Assembly: GCA_031256155.1 (NCBI GenBank)
Contig: JAIRRD010000124.1
Span: 1 to 7,843, forward strand
DNA from: Holophagales bacterium
Lineage (GTDB): Bacteria; Acidobacteriota; Holophagae; Holophagales; Holophagaceae
DNA: 7,843 nt
Reading direction: 5' to 3'
Positions 1 through 5,159 of this stretch are shown one piece after another (positions within the stretch are counted from its first letter, which is position 1; the number at the start of each line of letters is the position of its first letter). Below the pieces are notes generated by a model, which saw only the letters and a program-made list of their open reading frames with translations, was not told the DNA's origin and did no database searches. Made by a program: the position numbers and the translations under genes.

Positions 1-43
1 GAAAATTGCTAATCAATAGGGGAACCGCTATACCTCACCCATT
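1..43. other. Left edge, downstream of the transporter gene
   Basis: These bases follow the transporter stop. I see no hairpin with a T run and no start of another gene. Confidence 0.4.
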
Positions 44-904
44 TTACATGGAATCGTTATGTCGCGGTTTGATCAAACAGGCAAAGGCTCCCAGCAGCGC
101 AAAGACAGCGCCTGTGGACATTGCTGCACGATAACCCCAGACGAACGCATCGGCCCCAGACCCACCGGAGCCATATTTCAAAAGTGACTGCCATCCGCCC
201 ACTCCAAGATGGCTTGCGGCAAGCCCTCCCAGAATTGCCACACTGAGTGTCATGCCAGCCACGCGCATGGTTCCAAGAAAAGCCCCTGCCAAACCCAGTT
301 GATGCCGCCCTACAGAACCCATTACGGAACTGCTGTTTGGGGCGCTGAAAGAGGCCATGCCGATTCCCACAACAGCCAGAGCTGCAATAATTGCGGCAAA
401 ACTCATGCCCTGGGCAAAGCAGGCCAGCAAGAACATCCCTAATGATGTCATTGACATGCCGATAAAAGTTAAAAAGCGCGTACCTATATGATCGCTAAGT
501 CTGCCAGCAACGGGACTTAACAGGGACTGAACCACCGGCTGACCAAGCATAATCCAACCTGCGTATTTTGCAGACAGGCCTTGCACTAGCTGTAGCCACA
601 CAGACGTTAACAGACCTACTGCGTAAATTGACATGTAGTTAAGCAGAGCCGCGAGGTTTCCAAGGGCAAATTGCGGATTGCGGTGCAGCAGGTTCAAGTC
701 AATCAACGGTTCAGGGACGTTTTTCTCGCGTATGACGAAAGCGGCAAAAGAAATAATTGAAACAGTAAATAATGCTAACACCGGCGCGGATGTCCATCCC
801 CATTTCGCATGAAGTGTGAGGGGCAACAATAACGCGATCATTGCCAAACTCAACCACATGGAACCAAGCGTATCCAGTTTGTGTTCAGTCCTGGACTCCG
901 GCAC
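44..904 (-). CDS. C-terminal half of DHA2 MFS transporter (helices 7-14)
   Basis: This open frame of 286 residues, if begun at the GTG at 902-904, lies in the same reading frame as the N-terminal half and starts 15 nt after its TAG. It begins PESRTEHKLD, the hydrophilic loop that follows helix 6 in DHA2 proteins, and then holds the two linker helices and the second six-helix bundle. A second copy of motif A is visible as GRLSDHIGTR (134-143). I see no good Shine-Dalgarno site at a normal distance before the GTG; the nearest G-rich stretch is the GGGG just before the TAG, too far upstream. Independent translation would therefore need coupling or re-initiation across the stop. It is best read as the remainder of a broken gene rather than a real separate gene. 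Confidence 0.55.
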   Translation of the reverse strand: MPESRTEHKLDTLGSMWLSLAMIALLLPLTLHAKWGWTSAPVLALFTVSIISFAAFVIREKNVPEPLIDLNLLHRNPQFALGNLAALLNYMSIYAVGLLTSVWLQLVQGLSAKYAGWIMLGQPVVQSLLSPVAGRLSDHIGTRFLTFIGMSMTSLGMFLLACFAQGMSFAAIIAALAVVGIGMASFSAPNSSSVMGSVGRHQLGLAGAFLGTMRVAGMTLSVAILGGLAASHLGVGGWQSLLKYGSGGSGADAFVWGYRAAMSTGAVFALLGAFACLIKPRHNDSM

Positions 905-919
905 TGCTCTGCGTAAACG

Positions 920-1471
920 CTATCCCCACAGCATGACGGCAATTCCAATGGGTATGTTTATCAAAAAAATCCAATGCCAGCTCAAACCATCCACCAAAAA
1001 GCCCCCTAACGGGGGCCCAAGGCTCAAACCGGCATAAACAGACATGACGTTAATCCCCATTGCCCTTCCGCGTTCGTTTGGTGGAAAAGCTGCTGTTACA
1101 AGCGCCGATGATGTTGAACTCAACAGTGCGCCGCCACACCCCTGCAGTACTCGGGCTAAAATAAGGCTTGTGCTGCCGGTTGCCATCGCCGCTCCAAGCG
1201 ACCCCAGGGTAAACAGTGCTATGCCGGTTAAATAAAATCTCAAACGACCCCGCTGATCCGCTAAGCGCCCCAATGGTATCAAGAGAACAGCCATAGTCAG
1301 TAAATACGCTGCCTGAACCCAAAGAGTCCCTTCAAAACTCAAACCAAGCTGTGAACCCATTACTGGCAACGCTACAGAGATAATTGACCCGTCAAGCGGA
1401 GCCATGAAGGCTCCCACGGATGTGAATGCTAAAATCTCCCATCGGCGGCTGTATCCATGCTCTGGAGTCAT
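920..1471 (-). CDS. N-terminal half of DHA2 MFS transporter (helices 1-6)
   Basis: This 183-residue open frame carries the first six membrane helices. Visible family marks are the helix-1 segment LDGSIISVALP (residues 26-36), typical of DHA2 pumps; the loop 2-3 motif A, GRLADQRGR (68-76); and the antiporter motif C, GLSLGPPLGG (148-157), in helix 5. It ends in NIPIGIAVMLWG, the end of helix 6, where TAG stops it. The start ATG has an AGGA seven bases upstream. Alone it would be a six-helix half-transporter without the second MFS bundle, so it is most likely non-functional unless it pairs with the downstream half. The gene begins 181 nt after mogA and may have its own promoter, but I see no convincing -35/-10 pair there. 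Confidence 0.7.
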   Translation of the reverse strand: MTPEHGYSRRWEILAFTSVGAFMAPLDGSIISVALPVMGSQLGLSFEGTLWVQAAYLLTMAVLLIPLGRLADQRGRLRFYLTGIALFTLGSLGAAMATGSTSLILARVLQGCGGALLSSTSSALVTAAFPPNERGRAMGINVMSVYAGLSLGPPLGGFLVDGLSWHWIFLINIPIGIAVMLWG

Positions 1472-1598
1472 CTGTACATCCTAGAGCAAATTCACTTTGA
1501 AATGGCACATTTTCTTGCAGTTCACGTCTGCGCTCACCGTTCCGCTCCCCGCTGATGGCGGCTCTCTCCACTCTCAGCGCAAACTAAGCACTCCGTGC

Positions 1599-1625
1599 CT
1601 TTTCAAATTTTTCAAAGTTGAAAAG
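1599..1625 (-). other. Inverted repeat downstream of mogA
   Basis: The arms CTTTTCAA (1599-1606) and TTGAAAAG (1618-1625) are perfect 8-bp complements around an 11-nt loop, starting 27 nt past the mogA stop. The stem is AT-rich and weak, and no uridine run follows on the minus strand, so a role as terminator is doubtful. It could also be an operator or chance. Confidence 0.25.
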
Positions 1626-1632
1626 CTCTAAG

Positions 1633-1649
1633 TTGTAATAATGTCACAA
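1633..1649. promoter_or_regulatory. Possible operator-like dyad (TTGTGA-N5-TTACAA)
   Basis: On the minus strand TTGTGA, five bases, then TTACAA form a near-perfect dyad (one G:T pair), three bases after the mogA stop and about 160 nt upstream of the transporter ATG. The TGTGA half resembles half-sites of CRP/FNR-type regulators, but the second half is a poor match and AT-rich dyads arise easily by chance. This is an inference only. Confidence 0.15.
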
Positions 1650-1652
1650 TTT

Positions 1653-2201
1653 TCACTGTTTTGGCCTGAATGCTGTAATCGCATTTTCATTTGTTTCCAG
1701 ATTTGGGCCTTCCAGTAAATCAATGCAGTCCGGAACCGCAGGAAACACAGCGTCCAAACACTCGCGTATTGATTTTGGCTTTCCGGGCAAATTGATAATC
1801 AAAACTTGCCCTCTGATACCAGCTATCTGGCGACTCAAAATAGCTGTGGGTACATAACAACGCGAAACAGACCGCATTTGCTCGCCAAAACCATCTAAAA
1901 TACGGTCGCATACAGCGGCGGTGGCCTCCGGCGTGACATCCCGCTTAGCCGGGCCAGTACCGCCAGTGGTCAAAACCAAACAGCACCTCTCCACATCGCA
2001 CAATTCTTTAAGAGTTTCTTCAATGATGTGTTTTTCATCAGGAACCACGCGCCGCAACGGTTTCCATGAACTTGTCAGATAATCGCTCAGTGCGGCTATT
2101 ATCGCAGGACCGGATAAATCCTCATATTCGCCTCTGGAGACTCTGTCCGAAACTGTAACAACACCTATGCGTACGTATGAATTCACATTTTCGATACTCA
2201 C
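1653..2201 (-). CDS. mogA: Molybdopterin adenylyltransferase MogA
   Basis: MogA activates molybdopterin with ATP to give adenylyl-molybdopterin, the step before MoeA inserts molybdate into the cofactor; it is cytosolic. The 182 residues cover the whole MoCF-binding fold. VRIGVVTVSDR (10-20) is the first strand, LTTGGTGP (77-84) the nucleotide/pterin loop, and FGEQMR (105-110), VPTAILSRQ (117-125) and INLPGKPKSI (136-145) closely follow E. coli MogA, as does the ending LLEGP...ET...AFRPK. The two aspartates known to matter in E. coli MogA (in PDE and RRDVTP) are kept as D55 and D88. A loop of about 10 residues before FPAVPDCI is missing compared with E. coli. The GTG start directly follows the peptidase TAG with no spacer, and its Shine-Dalgarno AGAGGA lies inside the peptidase gene, so coupled translation is likely. 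No other molybdenum-cofactor gene is visible nearby, which is unusual. Confidence 0.93.
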   Translation of the reverse strand: MSIENVNSYVRIGVVTVSDRVSRGEYEDLSGPAIIAALSDYLTSSWKPLRRVVPDEKHIIEETLKELCDVERCCLVLTTGGTGPAKRDVTPEATAAVCDRILDGFGEQMRSVSRCYVPTAILSRQIAGIRGQVLIINLPGKPKSIRECLDAVFPAVPDCIDLLEGPNLETNENAITAFRPKQ

Positions 2202-4148
2202 CTAATTGGTATCCTCTTTTTTTTTAGCTACAGCAGCTTCAAAGGCCTTTGCGCTCTCACCAACTCTATAAATTCGCAGACTTCTCAGTGTGTCAGTTGG
2301 TTTTAATGATTCCATACCTTCGCTGACAGCAATGACAGACCCTATTGGCGTGTATTGCTCTGGAAGTGCCATCTTTGTTTTAGTAATAGCAAATCCGTCC
2401 GGCGTAAAACCCAGTAAGCCTTTTACTGGTTTTAAGTTTTTATTGGCTGTTTTTGGAATATTGGCGCTCTGCTCCAGAACTTCCATGAACCTGGCTTCCA
2501 AAAGCCCTGGCTTAGAGGCAAATACTTTTGCCAGCGGTGTTGCATTGGCATTCGCGGTGACTGGATTTGCCCTGGGGCCGCCCCGCTGCGGCTCTGCCTT
2601 GCCTTCAACAGCAGCAAGGAAATGGGCTGTCTGGAGAGGTGCGCCATCAATATCTAAACGAACCATTACACGTTTTGGAGATTCAATCGTCCCAAAAGTT
2701 ATATCAGCGTACAGACCATCTCCAAGATAGACACCTTCTCTGCTCAACTGATTTGGCAATTCCGCTATGCCATAAGCAATAACGGCCTGGCAGATAGCTG
2801 CGTGCTGTTGGTGTTCTGAATATGGGACTATGTTGTCGTAAGTGTCATAAACTGTGTGCCAAATATGTCCATAGCTGTGATTGTTATGGGAACTGCGGCC
2901 CGCACCCAGCAAGGTGGGGATGCCGGCTTGCATATAAACGGATATATCTGTCCCGCCGACATTTTCCGGTCTTACACTTGAAAACTCATTTTTTTGTAAC
3001 GTGAACGGGAATTTTGGATTGAGATTTTTCAGCGGCGCGGTGAAACGCTCAAAATCTGAGTGCCAAGCTGGTGGTACACTGGCGCCCGTAATGGCGTGAG
3101 GACTACCATCTCTTGCCATAGCTAGGCTGATTTTTTTATTCCAATCGGGGTGCTTCTTTACCACGTCAATAGAACCCAACAGTCCCATTTCTTCAGCTGC
3201 AAAAAGAACTGTCATTACAGACCGTCTTGGTTTCACTCCCGCTTTGGCAAGTAGCCGAAGTGCTTCCATCGCGGAAGTAGCTCCGTTGCCGTCATCAACT
3301 GCGCCTGTACCTGCGTCAAAACTATCAAGGTGTCCGCCAACCACCACAAATTCATCTGGCTTTTCACGCCCTTCAAGCACGGCAATCACATTGTGATATG
3401 GTACAGGCCCCATTTTGAAGTGATTGCGGATGTCGAACTGTAACTCAACGCTCTCTCCCTTATCCACTAAGCCTTTTATTTCGTCATACTGCTTTTCTGT
3501 GAGTTTTATGTCCGGTAGCACAGGTAAATCATCCCATGAAGTCACGCTGCCATCCATTGCCTTGAGAGGCTCAGGCGCGGACTGTATTGTACCTAATGCG
3601 CCAGCGTCCACACACGCTTTCACAAGGAAACTCATAACGGTGACTTTGCGACCATCTCTGGCAAGCCCCTCACTCTTGCCTGGCCACAAAAGCCAGGCTC
3701 CTTTGATTTTGTCTTTCATTTCCGCAACATCTTCAAGTTTTTCCGGCGCAACTACAACATGGCCAGTCTGAACGCCCTTTGTGCCGGCGGTCATTGAAGG
3801 AGTTGCGAAAAATAGTGTCTTTTCATACGGCTTGTTCATTTTTCCAAACCAAGGCCCTCTGTTAAAGCCAACGGGCATGGTACCAACTTCTTCTTTCCAG
3901 GCCTTTAAACCCCACTGCTCAAACTGCCAAACAGCCCAGTCAGACGCGTTTAAATAAGCGTCCGAACCCGTGTATCTTCCGCCAAAACGATTAGCTAAAA
4001 TATCCACCCAATTCATTACTTGTGGTTCCTTAGTTCCGATTTCAATGATCTTTGCTATATTTGGGTCTTCCTGAGATGCGGCGGCAATTCCAGGCAGACC
4101 AAACAGGATAAATACCAGCCACAGCAACGGATGACGTAAGCAAAACAT
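2202..4148 (-). CDS. Secreted M28-family metallopeptidase with PA domain and cyclophilin-like C-terminal domain
   Basis: This is a di-zinc exopeptidase (aminopeptidase or carboxypeptidase Q-like), 648 residues, exported by an N-terminal signal peptide (about 1-24, hydrophobic, ending AAA-SQ). A PA-type insert spans roughly 111-234. The M28 core keeps every expected ligand: H273 and D275 (GGHLDS), bridging D285 (VDDGNG), catalytic E319 and ligand E320 (AAEEMG), D347 (ARDGS) and H431 (WHTVYDT). From about 474 a second domain follows: LYADITFGTIE opens like a cyclophilin, FAITKTKMALPEQY resembles the FFIT...LDGKY segment, and SLRIYRVGESAKAFEA matches the tail of bacterial cyclophilins. The FHR and GSQFF active-site motifs are absent, so this domain is probably a non-catalytic relic. 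I chose ATG 4148 because GGGAGGT lies five bases before it; an ATG six codons upstream (4166) is the alternative. It lies 47 nt after the lipid kinase gene and abuts mogA. The natural substrate is unknown. Confidence 0.88.
   Translation of the reverse strand: MFCLRHPLLWLVFILFGLPGIAAASQEDPNIAKIIEIGTKEPQVMNWVDILANRFGGRYTGSDAYLNASDWAVWQFEQWGLKAWKEEVGTMPVGFNRGPWFGKMNKPYEKTLFFATPSMTAGTKGVQTGHVVVAPEKLEDVAEMKDKIKGAWLLWPGKSEGLARDGRKVTVMSFLVKACVDAGALGTIQSAPEPLKAMDGSVTSWDDLPVLPDIKLTEKQYDEIKGLVDKGESVELQFDIRNHFKMGPVPYHNVIAVLEGREKPDEFVVVGGHLDSFDAGTGAVDDGNGATSAMEALRLLAKAGVKPRRSVMTVLFAAEEMGLLGSIDVVKKHPDWNKKISLAMARDGSPHAITGASVPPAWHSDFERFTAPLKNLNPKFPFTLQKNEFSSVRPENVGGTDISVYMQAGIPTLLGAGRSSHNNHSYGHIWHTVYDTYDNIVPYSEHQQHAAICQAVIAYGIAELPNQLSREGVYLGDGLYADITFGTIESPKRVMVRLDIDGAPLQTAHFLAAVEGKAEPQRGGPRANPVTANANATPLAKVFASKPGLLEARFMEVLEQSANIPKTANKNLKPVKGLLGFTPDGFAITKTKMALPEQYTPIGSVIAVSEGMESLKPTDTLRSLRIYRVGESAKAFEAAVAKKKEDTN
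2212..2217 (-). promoter_or_regulatory. Shine-Dalgarno site of mogA within the peptidase gene
   Basis: AGAGGA ends 10 nt before the GTG at 2201 and lies over the last codons of the peptidase. Directly upstream (2217-2225) is a run of nine A on the minus strand. The site supports GTG at 2201 as the mogA start and ties ribosome loading to the end of the upstream gene. Confidence 0.6.
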
Positions 4149-4153
4149 GTATG

Positions 4154-4160
4154 ACCTCCC
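4154..4160 (-). promoter_or_regulatory. Shine-Dalgarno site deciding the peptidase start
   Basis: GGGAGGT with five bases to the ATG at 4148 is a near-ideal ribosome binding site. It lies inside the longer reading that would start at the ATG at 4166, which has only a GGAG 12 nt upstream. The shorter start also gives a more typical signal peptide. Confidence 0.7.
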
Positions 4161-4195
4161 AGTCATGTTTTATGACAACTCCATGTGAAATCGGC

Positions 4196-5155
4196 CTAAC
4201 TCCAAGGACATCCTCTAATTACCATCATCCTGAACGCTTTTGCCTCTATAGTAATTTCTGCCCTGTCTCTTGGTGGAGCGAGTTCCCCATCAAGATGCCA
4301 ATTCACCGGATGGTCAAAACGCACTATAGCCCTTTTGATACGACCTTCCCTGCGCAGTTTGGTTTTACCGAACTCGCGGAACAACTGCGGCAATTCCGTA
4401 ATCAAATCAAGCACATTCGGCCTGGCAAGCGATGCCCATTGTATCGCTCCGTCTGTGGGATCCGCGCCAGGGGCAATCCAAAAACTATTTCCATACTGAG
4501 GCAAATTTGCAAAGCAAAGGCTCCATATCCGCTCTGGAAGCTCTGAAGCTGGTGCAACCCAGGCCTTTCGTAATTTCTCCAATCCTGTCTTTGCCTCAAG
4601 TAAATCCATGCGCTCAGCGTCCCATTTGACGTTCAGCGGCTCAGTCTGACTCCACAGTTTGAGCGAAGTTTTGGCGTAATTGAAAAAACCGCGTCCCTTG
4701 CCGCATTTATCAAATGTATGAGCCACATCCCCCTCAAAGCCGCATCCCGCTAAATTGAAAAAAGGTTCGCCATCAATGCGTCCAACATCTATCCTCAGCT
4801 CGCGCCCTTTCAAGAGATTATCAATCGCGCCTGTTGGGTTTTCCGGTGTTCGCAGACCACCGGTCAATCCGTTGCCGCTGCCGCCTGGAACCGCCACTAA
4901 AGGCACCGGGCATCCTCTCAGTAAAAGTTCCCTGGCCGCATAGTGGATAGTGCCATCCCCACCCCAAACGACCAGCGGAACTTCCGCCGCTTTGGCTCTA
5001 TCAATAGCTTCTGAATAGTCAAAAGGAAAAGTCATTTCCAAAGGCTCTATACGTGCTCTGATTCCCTGCTCCAGTCCAGCCAAAATCACATCGGGGTCTT
5101 TCCCGCGTGGACCGGAATTTGGGTTGAAAACCAATGGAATATGCGCCATAAACAA
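4196..5155 (-). CDS. Diacylglycerol kinase-family lipid kinase (YegS/LCB5 type)
   Basis: This enzyme phosphorylates a lipid hydroxyl with ATP, such as diacylglycerol to phosphatidic acid or a sphingoid base to its phosphate, in the cytosol at the inner face of the membrane. All family motifs are present in 319 residues: VFNPNSG (9-15), GGDGT (65-69, ATP binding), PGGSGNGL (90-97), GCGFEGDV (137-144), APGADPTDG (228-236) and HLDGE (287-291). A stretch at about 178-205, rich in charged residues, looks like an insertion between two strands of the C-terminal lobe compared with short YegS proteins. The gene begins 4 nt after the alpha-galactosidase stop in another frame. AGGTGAT over that stop is spaced well for the TTG at 5155; an ATG two codons later (5149) is equally possible and gives a 317-residue protein. 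No signal peptide is seen. The lipid substrate cannot be decided from sequence. Confidence 0.88.
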   Translation of the reverse strand: MFMAHIPLVFNPNSGPRGKDPDVILAGLEQGIRARIEPLEMTFPFDYSEAIDRAKAAEVPLVVWGGDGTIHYAARELLLRGCPVPLVAVPGGSGNGLTGGLRTPENPTGAIDNLLKGRELRIDVGRIDGEPFFNLAGCGFEGDVAHTFDKCGKGRGFFNYAKTSLKLWSQTEPLNVKWDAERMDLLEAKTGLEKLRKAWVAPASELPERIWSLCFANLPQYGNSFWIAPGADPTDGAIQWASLARPNVLDLITELPQLFREFGKTKLRREGRIKRAIVRFDHPVNWHLDGELAPPRDRAEITIEAKAFRMMVIRGCPWS

Positions 5156-5159
5156 AATT

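Larger units (their letters stand above)
44..1471 (-). pseudogene. DHA2-family (EmrB/QacA) MFS drug efflux transporter, interrupted by an in-frame TAG
   Basis: Read through, this is one complete 14-helix proton-driven efflux pump of the DHA2 branch of the major facilitator superfamily, located in the inner membrane. It has 474 sense codons plus one internal TAG, within the usual length for the family. The start ATG at 1471 has an AGGA seven bases upstream. The frame stays unbroken from 1471 to the TAA at 44-46 except for TAG at 920-922, codon 184. The flanking residues are NIPIGIAVMLWG, stop, then RLRRAVPESR, which is how intact DHA2 proteins run from helix 6 into the next loop. Nothing appears lost or inserted, so a single base change (for example from CAG or TGG) explains the break. 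TAG also ends three neighbouring genes, so a reassigned code is unlikely. A sequencing error, suppression, or expression as two halves remain possible. The drug or metabolite exported cannot be read from the sequence. Confidence 0.75.
1472..1652. other. 181-nt intergenic region between mogA and the transporter gene
   Basis: This is the largest non-coding stretch of the window. I find no RNA gene, no repeat with more than two visible copies, and no small ORF with a ribosome binding site. It contains a 17-bp dyad just after the mogA stop, an 8-bp inverted repeat (1599-1606 with 1618-1625, arms CTTTTCAA/TTGAAAAG, 11-nt loop), a small GCAC/GTGC hairpin at 1588-1598, and a block at about 1529-1580 that is strongly purine- and G-rich on the minus strand. 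None of the hairpins is followed by a clear T run on the minus strand, so I cannot call a rho-independent terminator for mogA. Confidence 0.5.

Noticed and set aside
209..442. Plus-strand open frame opposite the transporter gene, and similar plus-strand frames across the window
   Set aside because: They overlap well-supported minus-strand genes, show no family motifs and have atypical composition; they are antisense shadows.
920..922. Reassignment of TAG to an amino acid in this genome
   Set aside because: TAG ends the galactosidase, kinase and peptidase genes just where the next gene or its ribosome binding site begins, and I know of no free-living bacterial lineage with such a code.
1050..1322. 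Second minus-strand frame within the transporter N-terminal half
   Set aside because: It is out of frame with clear MFS motifs and shows no recognisable protein features.
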